DNA from: Blastochloris viridis
GTDB lineage: Bacteria; Pseudomonadota; Alphaproteobacteria; Rhizobiales; Xanthobacteraceae
Direction: 5' to 3'
DNA length: 64,000 nt
NCBI RefSeq assembly: GCF_001402875.1
Contig: NZ_CP012946.1
Span: 2,024,001 to 2,088,000 of the forward strand
Shown here: positions 1 through 8,838 of the stretch, piece by piece
Numbering within the stretch: the stretch's first letter is position 1
How the letters are laid out: each line of letters starts with the position of its first letter
The notes under the pieces: generated by a model
Told to the model about the DNA's origin: nothing
Databases searched by the model: none
Seen by the model: the letters and a program-made list of their open reading frames with translations, nothing else
Translations under genes and position numbers: made by a program

Positions 1-2
1 GG

Positions 3-3000
3 CTGTTTCGGCTCGGCGTCCGGCGCTACGACGCCTTGATGGATACGCTGATCCAGTTGCGCCAGCCGCAATTGTCGAAGAAACCGGACGAGACCGCGCT
101 GTCGAATGCGCTGACCGAAGCGTTGCCGCCACTGCCGACCGAACTGCTCGGCGATGTCGCCGAGGCACTCGGCCAGTTAGAGGAGGATCGCCGCCAACTC
201 GAGGAATACCAGACGCTGGCGAAAGCCATCGACCGTTTCGAGCAGCGCTACCGGATCTATGCCGGCACCCAGACCCGGCGCCAGGCTCGGGCGCTGCGCC
301 AAGCGCAAACCGAATTCGACAATGCCAGCCGGGCGCGCGGCGAGGCGCAGGAGCGGCTGGCGCAAGCGCTGGCCACCGAAGCGCTCGCGCAGAACGCGCA
401 CGACGAGGCGGACCTTGCGCTCAAGCGCGACCAGGCGCGGCTGGAAACCCTGCGCAGCGGCCCGGGGATGGAGGACGCCAACCGGCTCGAAACCGCGGCG
501 CGCGACGCCGCGGCGCGGCAGCGCGCAGCGCAGGCCGGCGCCACGGCGGCCGACGAGGCGACGCGCCGGCTGACGCGTAGTGTCGGCGAAACCGAACAGG
601 CGGCGCAACGCATGACGCGGGCCGAACGTCAGGTCGCCGAACTGCGCCGGGACGGCGCCGCTCATGCCGCAACCGCGGGCATTGCCGCGGCCCATGGCGG
701 CAATCCGCTGGCAAGCTGCGAGGCCGCGGCACTCGCCGAGTTGACGCCGTACGCCTTCGAGGCCGCGCGCTCCGAGCTTGGCGCTTTGGTCGCCGAACGA
801 CGCGACCAGATCGCCGTGTTGCGGCAGCGCCAGGCGGAGGTCGCCGCGGCCGAAACTCTATATACGCAACAACAAGCGGCACGCGACGAGCGACAGGACG
901 CCGCCGAAGCCGCGGCGAACCGACGCGAGCAGGCCGATGCCGCCGTGGAGCGGCAGGGCCAAAACCTCGTCCAGGATTGGGAGCGCCACTTCGCCGGCCT
1001 GACGCAATTGCGCATCGACCCCGACGACGGCCTCGCGGCGCTGACGGCGCTCGCCGACTGGGTGGTCGCCCTGCAGGGCGACAATCCGGCGCGGCAAGAA
1101 TTGCAGGCCGCGCAACAGCAGGCCAGCGTGAATTTTGCGCAGCGCCGCGTCACGCTCGACGCCCAGCGCGACAGCTTGGAAACCGAGCGCAGCACCCTCG
1201 ATGACGAACATCGCCGGCTGCAAGCCGGCATCGATACGGCGCCGCAGCAGCCAGCGACACGCGATGCCAATACCCGGATTGCGCGCGCGGGCGCGCCGCT
1301 TTGGCACTTGGTGGATTTCCGCGACACCGTCACCGCGCCGCAGTGCGCCGGCCTCGAAGCCGCGCTCGAAGCCGCCGGCCTGCTCGACGCGTGGATTTCG
1401 CCCGACGGCGAGCTGCAGACCGGCGACGGCGGCATGCCGTTGCACGACACGCAAATCTTGCCGCGTTCGCCGTATTCGCAATCGCTCGGCGATTGGCTGC
1501 AGGCCGATGTGCCGGCGGATGGCACGGTGCCGGCCGCCATCGTCGATGGCATTCTGTCTGGCATCGCCTGCGCGGACACCGATCCGATCGACAGCGAAGC
1601 CTGGATCGCCCCCGACGGCCGCTTTCGCCTCGGCGCGCTGGCCGGCGCCTGGGACAAGCCGGCGGCGGTCTATATCGGCTATGCCGCCCGCGCCGCAGCC
1701 CGCATCCGGCGGCTGACCAAGATTGCCGAGCGCCTGACACTGATCGCCGAAGAACTCGCGGCCTTGCAGGCGATGGCCGCGCAGCTCACGCGCGACCAGG
1801 ATCGGGCCGCCGAGGAATGGCGCCTGGCGCCCACCGACGAGGCGTTGCGCCATGCCCATCTCGCCGCCGCAGCCTGCGCGCGCGAGGCGCAAGACGCCCT
1901 GCGACGACTGGGCGAGGCCAATGCGCGGTGCCGCGAGGCCGAGCAGGCGTTGCAGACGGTGAGGCAGCGGCTTGCCGCGGATGCCGCCGACCTGCGACTG
2001 CCGGTGTTGCCCGCCGACTTGCCGGCGATCGAGGCGGCGCTGAACCATTATCACGACGCCCAGCTCCGCCTCGGGCAAGCCGCTCACGAATTGCGCCTGG
2101 CGCTGCCCGACCTGCAGCGGCAACGCGACCGCGAAAACGAGGCGCGCAAAGACCTCGCGACCAAGCAAGAGCAACTGGCGACGGCCCGCATCGAGGCGGA
2201 AGAGGCCGCGACCCGGCTCGACGTGTTGCGCGACACCGTCGGCGCGATGGTCGAGGAGTTGCAACGCCAATTGGCCGAGGCCGTCGCCGCCGTCGAAGCG
2301 GGCGATGACGCATTGAAATTGGCGCGCGAAGCCCTGATCAACTGCGGCAAGGCCAGCGCGGTCGCTGGCGAAAAATCCGCGACTGCGGAGACGGCTTTCG
2401 CCGAACGCAGCGACGCGCGCGCCGAAGCGATCGCCAGGTTCCAGCATTTTGCCGCCACCGGGCTGCTGTCAGCGGCGCTACCGCAAGCAGAACTACCCGA
2501 TATGGCCAGCGCATGGACGATCGATCCCGCGCTGACGCTGGCGCGCCGGGCCGAACAGGCGCTGTCCGAACGCAAGGACGACGAGGAAAGCTGGGCGCGG
2601 GTGCAGCGGGAGATGGCCACCGACCTCACCGAATTGCAGCGCGCGCTCAGCGCGCTCGGCCACCAGGCCCAGGCCGAAACCACCGACTGGGGACTGACCG
2701 TCCACATCGTCTACCAGAACCGACCCGAACCGCCGGCTCGGCTGGCGGTGCGGCTCGCCGAGGAAATCGCGCAACGCAGCGAACTGCTCACCGCCAACGA
2801 ACGCGCCGTGCTGGAAAACCATTTGCAGGCCGAGATCGCCTCCGAGGTGCAGCGCCTGCTGCAGGCCGCCGAAGCCCAGCGCGACGCCATCAACAAGGAA
2901 CTACACAGCCGCCCGACCTCCACCGGCGTGCGCTATCGGCTGCTGTGGCAGCCGCTGCCGGAAGAAGAAGGCGCCCCGGTCGGGCTCGACGCCGCGCGCA

Positions 3001-3590
3001 AGCGGCTGCTGAACACCAGCGCGGATCTCTGGTCGGCGGAAGATCGCCGCGTCGTCGGCGCGATGTTGCAGCAACGCATCGCTGCCGAGCGCGAGCGCAC
3101 CGATCTGGGCTTCGGCAGGGACGGCAGCGGCAGCCTGATCGAGCAACTCGCCCGCGCGCTGGATTATCGGCGCTGGCACCGTTTCCGCGTCGAGCGCTGG
3201 CAGGACGGGCATTGGCGCAAGCTCTCCGGCCCGGCCTCCAGCGGCGAACGCGCGCTCGGCCTTACCGTGCCGCTGTTCGCCGCGGTCGCCAGCTTCTACG
3301 GCCAGGGCAGCTCGGCGCTGGCGCCGCGGCTGATGCTGCTCGACGAAGCCTTCGCCGGGATCGACGATTCCGCCCGCGCGCATTGCATGGGGCTGATCCG
3401 GGAATTCGACCTCGACTTCGTCATCACAAGCGAACGCGAATGGGGCTGCTACGCCGAACTGCCCGGCGTCGCGATCTGCCAGTTGCAGCGCCGCGAAGGC
3501 ATCGAGGCGGTGTTCGTCTCGCGCTGGAACTGGGACGGCCGCGCCAAGCTCCGCGACGACGATCCCGACCGCAGGTTCGCGCCGACATGA
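3..3590 (+). CDS. jetC: Wadjet type II JetC, SMC-like ATPase (TIGR02680 family), 5' end outside window
   Basis: This is the SMC-like ATPase of a type II Wadjet (JetABCD) system, which recognises and helps cleave closed circular plasmids. The frame is open to the window edge, so the N-terminus with the Walker A motif lies upstream. Visible at the left edge is the family segment containing RYDALMDTLIQLRQPQLSKK. A long Ala/Glu/Arg/Gln-rich coiled-coil region follows. Near the C-terminus come the ABC signature (SSGERALGL, about 3240-3260) and Walker B (RLMLLDEAFAGID, about 3328-3366). The stop codon overlaps the jetD start (ATGA), so the two are translationally coupled. JetA (DUF2397) and JetB (DUF2398) should lie to the left of the window. 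A generic SbcC/RecN ATPase is the alternative, but the neighbour and terminal motifs fit TIGR02680 well. Confidence 0.9.
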   Translation: MFRLGVRRYDALMDTLIQLRQPQLSKKPDETALSNALTEALPPLPTELLGDVAEALGQLEEDRRQLEEYQTLAKAIDRFEQRYRIYAGTQTRRQARALRQAQTEFDNASRARGEAQERLAQALATEALAQNAHDEADLALKRDQARLETLRSGPGMEDANRLETAARDAAARQRAAQAGATAADEATRRLTRSVGETEQAAQRMTRAERQVAELRRDGAAHAATAGIAAAHGGNPLASCEAAALAELTPYAFEAARSELGALVAERRDQIAVLRQRQAEVAAAETLYTQQQAARDERQDAAEAAANRREQADAAVERQGQNLVQDWERHFAGLTQLRIDPDDGLAALTALADWVVALQGDNPARQELQAAQQQASVNFAQRRVTLDAQRDSLETERSTLDDEHRRLQAGIDTAPQQPATRDANTRIARAGAPLWHLVDFRDTVTAPQCAGLEAALEAAGLLDAWISPDGELQTGDGGMPLHDTQILPRSPYSQSLGDWLQADVPADGTVPAAIVDGILSGIACADTDPIDSEAWIAPDGRFRLGALAGAWDKPAAVYIGYAARAAARIRRLTKIAERLTLIAEELAALQAMAAQLTRDQDRAAEEWRLAPTDEALRHAHLAAAACAREAQDALRRLGEANARCREAEQALQTVRQRLAADAADLRLPVLPADLPAIEAALNHYHDAQLRLGQAAHELRLALPDLQRQRDRENEARKDLATKQEQLATARIEAEEAATRLDVLRDTVGAMVEELQRQLAEAVAAVEAGDDALKLAREALINCGKASAVAGEKSATAETAFAERSDARAEAIARFQHFAATGLLSAALPQAELPDMASAWTIDPALTLARRAEQALSERKDDEESWARVQREMATDLTELQRALSALGHQAQAETTDWGLTVHIVYQNRPEPPARLAVRLAEEIAQRSELLTANERAVLENHLQAEIASEVQRLLQAAEAQRDAINKELHSRPTSTGVRYRLLWQPLPEEEGAPVGLDAARKRLLNTSADLWSAEDRRVVGAMLQQRIAAERERTDLGFGRDGSGSLIEQLARALDYRRWHRFRVERWQDGHWRKLSGPASSGERALGLTVPLFAAVASFYGQGSSALAPRLMLLDEAFAGIDDSARAHCMGLIREFDLDFVITSEREWGCYAELPGVAICQLQRREGIEAVFVSRWNWDGRAKLRDDDPDRRFAPT

Positions 3591-4870
3591 GATCCGCGGC
3601 CGATGCGCGGCTCCAGCGCCTGCTCGGCGGCGAGCATCTCGCCGCGCTACGCAAGCGGTTGCGCCGGCGCTTCGAACGCCACGCGTTCGACGCCGCCGTC
3701 GAAAGCTTCCGCGTCGACAGGCTGACCGCGCAGGAGCACGCCGCGCTCGCAGCATTGCTCGGCCGCCCGCAGCGCTACTCCGGCTCGTTGCAGATCGACC
3801 TTCGCGTGCTCGATGCCGCGTTCCAAAACGCCGGAATCGCCGCTTCGCTGCGCGATGCGCTGGAACAGCTCGACGGCCCGATCACCCACCTCGCCAACGC
3901 ACGCCTCGCGCGACAAACGCTGTGGTCGGATGTGGTCGCTGGCTGCGATCACCCCGGCCTCGTTGAACTGCTCCAGACACCGGCCGGCATCGGACTGATC
4001 AAGCGTCTTGCAAGACAGAATGCTGCGACGGCTGTCGAACTGTGTCGCCGCGCCGAGGCGGTGTTGCAACGGCTGCCTGCGCAGGGCCTCACCCGTTCGC
4101 AATTGGCCGCCGACGTGCTCGGCGATGCCCATGCGCTCGACAGCGGCCAAGCCACCGCGGCGCTGGTGCTCGCGGTTTTGCGTCGGCTTGCGCCGCAATC
4201 CCGCGACGGCGATGACGACGCGCAAATTGACGCCGCGGCAAATGGCAGTTTCGAACGCAACGCCAGCGTGGAGCGCGCCCGCGAGATCTGGGCTAGAGCC
4301 GGCATCCTGGTCAATGAGTTGGCGCGGCCGGTGCTGTTCCTGAACCTGCCGACCCGCGGCCCGCAGAACGATCACCGGCCAACGGGCGAGCCGAGCTACG
4401 CATCATTGCGATCGCTGCTGCGCGCGCGGCCCGCCTGGGACGTGGCCAACCGCACCGTCTATGTCTGCGAAAATCCCAATCTGGTTGCGATCGCCGCGGA
4501 TCATTGGGGTTCCGACTGCGCGCCGCTGGTCTGTACCGAGGGCATGCCCGCGGCCGCGCAGCGATGCCTGTTGCTCCAGCTGAGCGAAGCGGGCGCGCGA
4601 CTTCGCTATCATGGCGATTTCGATTGGCCCGGATTGCACATCGGCAACCAACTCATGCGTGAGCACAGGGCCGAACCGTGGCGCTTCAGCGCCGCTGACT
4701 ACGCCGCCGCGGCCGCAAAGATCTCACGCTTTGGACAGCCGCTGCAGGGTAAGCCGGTCACAGCACATTGGGATGGAGCATTGACGACGGCCATGCAACA
4801 ATATCGGGTCGCAATCCCCGAGGAATTCTTGGCAGACTCGCTGTTGCAAGATCTGATCTGCAAATCCTAG
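3587..4870 (+). CDS. jetD: Wadjet type II JetD, Toprim nuclease subunit (TIGR02679/DUF2399 family)
   Basis: A 427-residue protein that starts at the ATG overlapping the jetC stop (ATGA). The C-terminal half carries a Toprim-like fold: a strand ending in the acidic residue of YVCENPN (about 4459-4479) and the acidic motif HGDFDWPGLHIG (about 4611-4646). These match the DUF2399/topoisomerase VI A-like catalytic core of JetD, the subunit that cuts plasmid DNA. The N-terminal half (DUF3323-like) probably contacts DNA or the SMC subunit. It is the last gene of the operon. Directly downstream begins IS256-family transposase debris, so the 3' flank of the defence operon is a site of repeated transposon insertion. 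No inactivating mutation is visible in either jet gene. Confidence 0.88.
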   Translation: MRSAADARLQRLLGGEHLAALRKRLRRRFERHAFDAAVESFRVDRLTAQEHAALAALLGRPQRYSGSLQIDLRVLDAAFQNAGIAASLRDALEQLDGPITHLANARLARQTLWSDVVAGCDHPGLVELLQTPAGIGLIKRLARQNAATAVELCRRAEAVLQRLPAQGLTRSQLAADVLGDAHALDSGQATAALVLAVLRRLAPQSRDGDDDAQIDAAANGSFERNASVERAREIWARAGILVNELARPVLFLNLPTRGPQNDHRPTGEPSYASLRSLLRARPAWDVANRTVYVCENPNLVAIAADHWGSDCAPLVCTEGMPAAAQRCLLLQLSEAGARLRYHGDFDWPGLHIGNQLMREHRAEPWRFSAADYAAAAAKISRFGQPLQGKPVTAHWDGALTTAMQQYRVAIPEEFLADSLLQDLICKS

Positions 4871-5032
4871 CGCCGCCTATTGTCAACGACAGTTCAACCA
4901 AAGGATCGACCAAAGCTGGTCTGCGAGCGAACGTTGAACATCACTAACTTTCGAGCACCATGCGGCACGGCATAGTGATGGAAATCCTGCACGATCGACA
5001 AGGAGCTCTGCTGGAAACTGGGTGACGGGCGA
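4871..5032. other. Spacer between jetD and the IS256 remnant
   Basis: No gene is seen. Read on the minus strand this lies directly downstream of the transposase stop codon, so it may be the 3' non-coding end of the old IS256-family element. I could not identify a terminal inverted repeat. Confidence 0.4.
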
Positions 5033-5118
5033 TCAGGCGGCGTTTGTGGACGACGTGTCGGTGACCTCGTACCCGTCGGCGAATCTGACACCCTCGACCA
5101 GCTTGGGCAACTGATTCT

Positions 5119-5128
5119 GGCCTTTCAG
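5119..5128. repeat. Target-site duplication, left copy (first ISAs1-family element)
   Basis: GGCCTTTCAG lies immediately outside the left inverted repeat and is repeated exactly at 6415-6424. Ten base pairs fits the 8-10 bp duplications made by ISAs1-family transposases. Confidence 0.92.
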
Positions 5129-6414
5129 CAGGGCGCCGAACTCGGGTTAACGGCGGTTTCGGGGTTGCGGAAGGTCTGATTCGATGAGGGGCCTCGATTC
5201 GGAGCCCCGCCATGAGCCTTGATGGCCTGAGCCTTGATGCCCTGCTTGTCCCTGAGAAGTCGCGCCTGAAGGTGCTGCTCGACCACCTGTCGGTGATCGA
5301 GGACCCACGCGAGGCGTGGCGGGTGGCTCACCCGCTGCCGGAGGTGCTGCTACTGGTGGTGTGCGGCACCTTGGCGGACTGCGACGACTACGAGGGAATC
5401 GCCGAGTGGGGCGAGACGCATCTGTCGTTTCTGCGCCGCTTCCTGCCCTACCACCACGGGGTTCCGGGGGCGCGTTGGCTGACCCTGCTGATGAACCGCA
5501 TCGACCCGGACCTGTTCGCGGCAGCGTTCACGGCGTGGGTTCGGGAGAGCTGGCCGGATCGCCCGGACCTGGTGGCGATCGACGGCAAGACCTCGCGGCG
5601 CAGCCACGACCGCGGGGCCGGCAAGGCGCCGCTCCATCTCGTCTCGGCGTTCGCCACCACCCGCCGCCTGGTGCTCGGCCAGGAGGCGGTCGCCGACAAG
5701 AGCAGCGAGACCACGGCGATCCCCCTCCTGATCGAGCGGCTCGCCGCCGCCGGCGGCCTCGACGGCACCCTGATCTCGATCGACGCCATCGCCACCAATC
5801 CGACCATCGCCACCGCCATCCGAGGCGCCAAGGCCGACTATCTGCTCGCCGTGAAGGCCAACCAGCCGACCCTGCGGGCCGAGATCGAGAGCTTCTTCGC
5901 CGAGACGCCCGCGGCCGAGACCGAGAGCGTCACCGACCTCGACAAGGGCCATGGCCGCATCGAGAGCCGCACCGTCACGGTTGCCCGCGAGGTCGATTGG
6001 CTGAAGGGGGACCGGCGTTTTCCCGGCGAATTGCGGCTGCCCGACGTCGCCACCATCGTGCGCGTCGCATCGCGCGCCGAGCTCGCCGACCGCTGCCGTT
6101 TCGAGACCCGATACTACGTCTCCTCGGCCGCGCTCTCGGCAACCGCTGCCGCCGAGGCCGTGCGAAGCCACTGGGCGATCGAGAACAGCCTGCACTGGGT
6201 CCTCGACGTCACCTTCGGCGACGACCAGTCCCGCCTGCGCAAGGGACACGGCGCCAGGAACATGGCTGTCGTCCGCCACTTCGCCTTCAATCTCCTACGC
6301 GCCGTCACCGACAAGAAAAGCCTCAGGCTCAGGCGAAAGCGCGCCGGTTGGGACCCCGAATACTGTGCTCAAGTCCTCGGACACAGGACGCGTTAACCCG
6401 GATTCGGTGCCCTG
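5129..6414 (+). mobile_element. Complete ISAs1-family insertion sequence, 1286 bp
   Basis: The ends are imperfect inverted repeats. The left end reads CAGGGCGCCGAACTCGGG (5129 onward). The right end, reverse-complemented from 6414, reads CAGGGCACCGAATCCGGG. Both run on into GTTAACG, giving about 24 bp with three or four mismatches. The element is bounded by the identical decamer GGCCTTTCAG on both sides. It holds one intact transposase gene, so it looks complete and possibly still active. It sits inside the C-terminal codons of an IS256-family transposase remnant. Confidence 0.92.
5212..6396 (+). CDS. ISAs1-family transposase
   Basis: A 394-residue DDE transposase, full length for the family. 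It has the N-terminal DDE_Tnp_1-associated domain (around LPEVLLLVVCGTLADCDDYE) followed by the catalytic domain. The presumed triad is the Asp of VAIDGKTSRRS (about residue 124), the Asp of LISIDAIATNP (about residue 186) and the Glu of HWAIENSLHW (about residue 326). It moves the surrounding element by cut-and-paste. The ATG at 5212 follows a purine-rich stretch and is the first in-frame start inside the element. A second, diverged member of the family lies at 44195-45337. Confidence 0.92.
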   Translation: MSLDGLSLDALLVPEKSRLKVLLDHLSVIEDPREAWRVAHPLPEVLLLVVCGTLADCDDYEGIAEWGETHLSFLRRFLPYHHGVPGARWLTLLMNRIDPDLFAAAFTAWVRESWPDRPDLVAIDGKTSRRSHDRGAGKAPLHLVSAFATTRRLVLGQEAVADKSSETTAIPLLIERLAAAGGLDGTLISIDAIATNPTIATAIRGAKADYLLAVKANQPTLRAEIESFFAETPAAETESVTDLDKGHGRIESRTVTVAREVDWLKGDRRFPGELRLPDVATIVRVASRAELADRCRFETRYYVSSAALSATAAAEAVRSHWAIENSLHWVLDVTFGDDQSRLRKGHGARNMAVVRHFAFNLLRAVTDKKSLRLRRKRAGWDPEYCAQVLGHRTR

Positions 6415-6424
6415 GGCCTTTCAG
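6415..6424. repeat. Target-site duplication, right copy (first ISAs1-family element)
   Basis: GGCCTTTCAG directly follows the right inverted repeat and is identical to 5119-5128. Confidence 0.92.
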
Positions 6425-6550
6425 GCGGCGCCAGGTTTTCGAGGCCGCCTGCACCAGCTTGAACACCATCGTCTTCGCCGTCGTCGGCGACAGCGCGCCC
6501 TTGGTGCGCACTGAACCGCCCCGGGTTTGCCGGAGGCGTTTTGGCTTGAG

Positions 6551-7456
6551 TTACGCGGCCATCGCTGTCTCTTCCAGCATGGCATAGTAGCGCGCCTCGG
6601 CTTCGGCCGGCGGGATATTGCCGATCGGCGCCAGCAGGCGGCGGTTGTTGAACCAGTCGACCCATTCCAGCGTGGCGAACTCGACGGCCTCGAACGACCG
6701 CCACGGGCCCTTTCGATGGATGACCTCGGCCTTGTAGAGGCCATTGATGGTCTCGGCGAGCGCGTTGTCATAGGAGTCGCCGACGCTGCCGACCGAGGGC
6801 TCGATGCCCGCCTCGGCCAGGCGCTCGGTGTAGCGGATGCTGACGTATTGCGATCCGCGATCCGAATGGTGCACCAGGCCGGCCTTGCGGGCGGGCCGCC
6901 GGTCATGAAGCGCCTGCTCCAGCGCATCCAGCACGAAGCTGGCGTGCGCCGTGCGGCAGACGCGCCAGCCGACGATGCGGCGGGCGTAGGCGTCGATCAC
7001 GAAGGCGACGTAGACGAAGCCCGACCACGTGCTGACGTAAGTGAAGTCGGAGAGCCAGAGCATGTTTGGCGCCGGAGCATGGAACACCCGGTTGACGTGG
7101 TCGAGCGGGCACGGCGCCGCCTTGTCTGGCACCGTCGTCCGCACCGGCTTGCCGCGAATGACGCCGCGCAATCCCATGTCCTGCATCAGGCGCTCGACGG
7201 TGCAGCGCGCGACGTCGAAGCCCTCGCGCACCATCTGCCGCCAGACCTTGCGCGCGCCATAGACCTCGAAGTTCTCGGCGAAGACGCGGGCAATCTCAGG
7301 ACGCAAGGCCTGGTCGCGCTTTGCCCGCGCCGAGAGCTTCGCCGGATCGGCCCGCTTGGCGACATGGTCATGGTAGGTCGAGGGGGCGATCGGCAGCACC
7401 TTGCAGATCGGCTCGACCCCGTGGACCTCGCGGTGATCGTCGATGAACGCGATCAT
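6551..7456 (-). CDS. IS3-family transposase OrfB (DDE integrase)
   Basis: About 301 residues from the ATG at 7456, which overlaps the orfA stop as ATGA. It has an HTH_21 segment ([11 protein letters not shown]) and an rve integrase core. The DDE residues are the Asp of LWLSDFTYV, the Asp of [11 protein letters not shown] and the Glu of [13 protein letters not shown]. In this family the active OrfAB protein is normally made by programmed -1 frameshifting near the end of orfA, and the orfB frame is open upstream of the ATG, consistent with that. Full length and intact. Confidence 0.9.
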   Translation of the reverse strand: MIAFIDDHREVHGVEPICKVLPIAPSTYHDHVAKRADPAKLSARAKRDQALRPEIARVFAENFEVYGARKVWRQMVREGFDVARCTVERLMQDMGLRGVIRGKPVRTTVPDKAAPCPLDHVNRVFHAPAPNMLWLSDFTYVSTWSGFVYVAFVIDAYARRIVGWRVCRTAHASFVLDALEQALHDRRPARKAGLVHHSDRGSQYVSIRYTERLAEAGIEPSVGSVGDSYDNALAETINGLYKAEVIHRKGPWRSFEAVEFATLEWVDWFNNRRLLAPIGNIPPAEAEARYYAMLEETAMAA

Positions 7457-7782
7457 GTCTTGGACCGGCGGTCGAGCTCCGCCATCGCAAAATACGCCGA
7501 CGCCTTGCGCAGGATCTCGTTGGCCTGCCGCAGCTCCCGGTTCTCCCGCTCCAGGGCCTTGAGCTTCTCGGCGACGTCGCTGGGCACGCCCACCCGCTTT
7601 CCGGCGTCGACCTCGGTCTTCCGGATCCACTCGTTCAGGGTCTGCGGCGTGCAGCCGATCTTGGTGGCGACCGACACCACCGCCGCCCAGCGCGAGGGGT
7701 GCTCACGCTCGTGATCCAGCACCATCCGCACCGCCCGCGATCGAACCTCAGGAGAAAACTTGCTGCTCGTCTGCTTGCTCAT
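7453..7782 (-). CDS. IS3-family transposase OrfA (helix-turn-helix)
   Basis: A 109-residue DNA-binding subunit: an HTH_Tnp_1 fold (about residues 8-60, including [13 protein letters not shown]) followed by a leucine-zipper-like helix ([20 protein letters not shown]). It would bind the terminal repeats and partner with OrfB. It starts 50 bp inside the right-hand end of the element. The C-terminus FAMAELDRR is the usual site around which the frameshift to OrfB takes place. Confidence 0.9.
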   Translation of the reverse strand: MSKQTSSKFSPEVRSRAVRMVLDHEREHPSRWAAVVSVATKIGCTPQTLNEWIRKTEVDAGKRVGVPSDVAEKLKALERENRELRQANEILRKASAYFAMAELDRRSKT

Positions 7783-7855
7783 GGCTCCACCTTCTCAGGA
7801 GTTGGAGCCTCCGGCAAACCCGGGGCGGTTCACCTCGCCCGCAAGCAGGCTTTTG

Positions 7856-7921
7856 AGTCAGGCTCTGAGCGGCATCGCCAAAAGCCAAGTGTCGCGGCTG
7901 CGCGGAGAGATCGATGAGCGG
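7856..7921 (+). pseudogene. IS256-family transposase scrap, N-terminal third
   Basis: The plus strand encodes [20 protein letters not shown] followed by ER. This matches the conserved segment preceding the catalytic domain of IS256-family transposases (usually SGISKSQVSRLCEEIDERV). Only about 22 codons are recognisable. The orientation is opposite to the C-terminal remnant left of the IS3-family element, so the two scraps come from different copies or from an inverted one. Confidence 0.6.
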
Positions 7922-7939
7922 GGTTCGGCGAGCATAACC

Positions 7940-8308
7940 TCAACGAAGCGGCGATGCATAGGTGTTGGTCGGTCGATATGGCACCAAAGACCGCCCGAAA
8001 TTGGGACCGTATTGCTGACGTACCGCGGGAATGTTCGCAACACCCGTACGGATATCCTGGGAGCCGGCCTCGATCGGTGGCTTGTTGAGGACAGGGTTGA
8101 CGCGGTCGACCTGCTCTTTGAGCAATTGGTTGAAGCAGTCGAGCGTCTTCTCGCTGCCGATCTGAACTTCGATGCAGCGCTGCGTGGTTTTGTGGCCGGA
8201 CGGCGTGAATTCCTCATTGGCTGGAGATTGGGCTTGTGCGCCCGCCACCACGAAAAGCGTCGCAACCGCGACGACGCCAAGCTGACGGCCCCTGATCGGA
8301 CAGCGCAT
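7940..8308 (-). CDS. Small exported protein of the TPS operon, function unknown
   Basis: A 122-residue protein, last gene of the minus-strand operon that begins with tpsB. It has a signal peptide (about residues 1-26, ending AGAQAQ) and two cysteines (in TQRCIEVQ and TLDCFNQLL) that could form a disulfide. No known domain is recognised. It starts 4 bp after the preceding gene's stop, so it is co-transcribed. The position suggests a periplasmic accessory factor for the secretion or energy module. IS debris abuts the operon directly beyond it. Confidence 0.75.
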   Translation of the reverse strand: MRCPIRGRQLGVVAVATLFVVAGAQAQSPANEEFTPSGHKTTQRCIEVQIGSEKTLDCFNQLLKEQVDRVNPVLNKPPIEAGSQDIRTGVANIPAVRQQYGPNFGRSLVPYRPTNTYASPLR

Positions 8309-8312
8309 GACC

Positions 8313-8801
8313 TCACCTGCTCGGCGGCTGCCGCCCTGCCGCCAGACGAAGCCGCAGCGGCTGGGGCATGTCGAGCGGCGGACCGCCGGCGAAGTCGCTC
8401 GTCATCAAAACCGAGCGGATGTCGACCGCCAATTCGCCCTCGACACCTTCGAGATCCAGACGCTCCACGGTGCCGATCGGCGTGATCCACACCCGTGCGA
8501 TCACCTCCGGCGGCTTGTGTTCTGCATCGTCGAACACCGCATGGATACGCTGCTGGATGCTCCCCTCGCCGGCCAGCGCGATCTGGAACGTCGACTGCAC
8601 CCGTTCGGCGAAGATGCGCCAAGCCTGCGGCACAGGCTGCGCCGCGCGCGATTGCCCAGCGGGCGGCGGCGGGGTCTGAGGCAGGGGCGCCGCGGCCGCC
8701 GCCGAACTGCCCGCAACGGCGGCGCTACAGATGCCCGCGAGCACCATCCGCGCGCGCGCGATGGCACTTGCCAGCCAGCTCAAGCTCTTGTGGACCACCA
8801 T
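8313..8801 (-). CDS. Exported protein with TonB C-terminal-like domain
   Basis: 162 residues with an N-terminal hydrophobic signal or anchor (about residues 8-36), a short Pro-rich linker (PLPQTPPPPAG) and a C-terminal part that aligns with TonB C-terminal domains. The helix resembles that of the TonB at 12853-13545. The strand pair ARVWITPIGTVERLDLEG and the closing PPLDMPQPLRLRL correspond to VRVWADSSGRISRIVLAS and PPPDMPMPMVTRI in that TonB. There is no long Pro-rich periplasm-spanning region, so it is unlikely to be a classical energy transducer. It may be a periplasmic TonB-like adaptor. Confidence 0.7.
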   Translation of the reverse strand: MVVHKSLSWLASAIARARMVLAGICSAAVAGSSAAAAAPLPQTPPPPAGQSRAAQPVPQAWRIFAERVQSTFQIALAGEGSIQQRIHAVFDDAEHKPPEVIARVWITPIGTVERLDLEGVEGELAVDIRSVLMTSDFAGGPPLDMPQPLRLRLAAGRQPPSR

Positions 8802-8838
8802 GGTCTGCCCCTCGCCTGCCAGCTCGCACTGGACATGG

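Larger units (their letters stand above)
5033..6511 (-). pseudogene. IS256-family transposase, C-terminal 60 codons only, split by an ISAs1 element
   Basis: When the inserted element (5129-6414) and one 10-bp duplication are removed, the minus strand reads through 6511-6415 and 5118-5033 without a frame break. The reading includes RTKGALSPTTAKTMVFKL, ASKTWRRLKGQNQLPKLVEG and VRFADGYEVTD before a TGA stop. This is the conserved C-terminal tail of IS256/Mutator-type transposases. Full members have about 400 residues; only about 60 remain, because the 5' side is cut off at 6511/6512 by the IS3-family element. The catalytic DDE domain is absent, so it is a dead fossil. The perfect frame restoration shows that the ISAs1 insertion is younger than the IS256 copy. 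Confidence 0.85.
6512..7832 (-). mobile_element. IS3-family (IS407-like) insertion sequence, 1321 bp
   Basis: The ends are near-perfect inverted repeats: TGAACCGCCCCGGGTTTGCC at 6512, and the same sequence reverse-complemented from 7832. The repeat extends through CGGAGGC on both sides. A TGA start and GC-rich continuation are typical of the IS407 subgroup. It encodes OrfA and OrfB on the minus strand. The 4-bp flanks are GCAC on the left and CCTC on the right, so no target duplication is visible. This suggests a recombination or deletion after insertion. IS256-family scraps flank it on both sides in opposite orientations. Confidence 0.88.

Noticed and set aside
1..3590. Calling the first gene a generic SbcC or RecN ATPase
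   Set aside because: The RYDALMDTLIQLRQPQL segment and the following Toprim DUF2399 gene identify the type II Wadjet pair.
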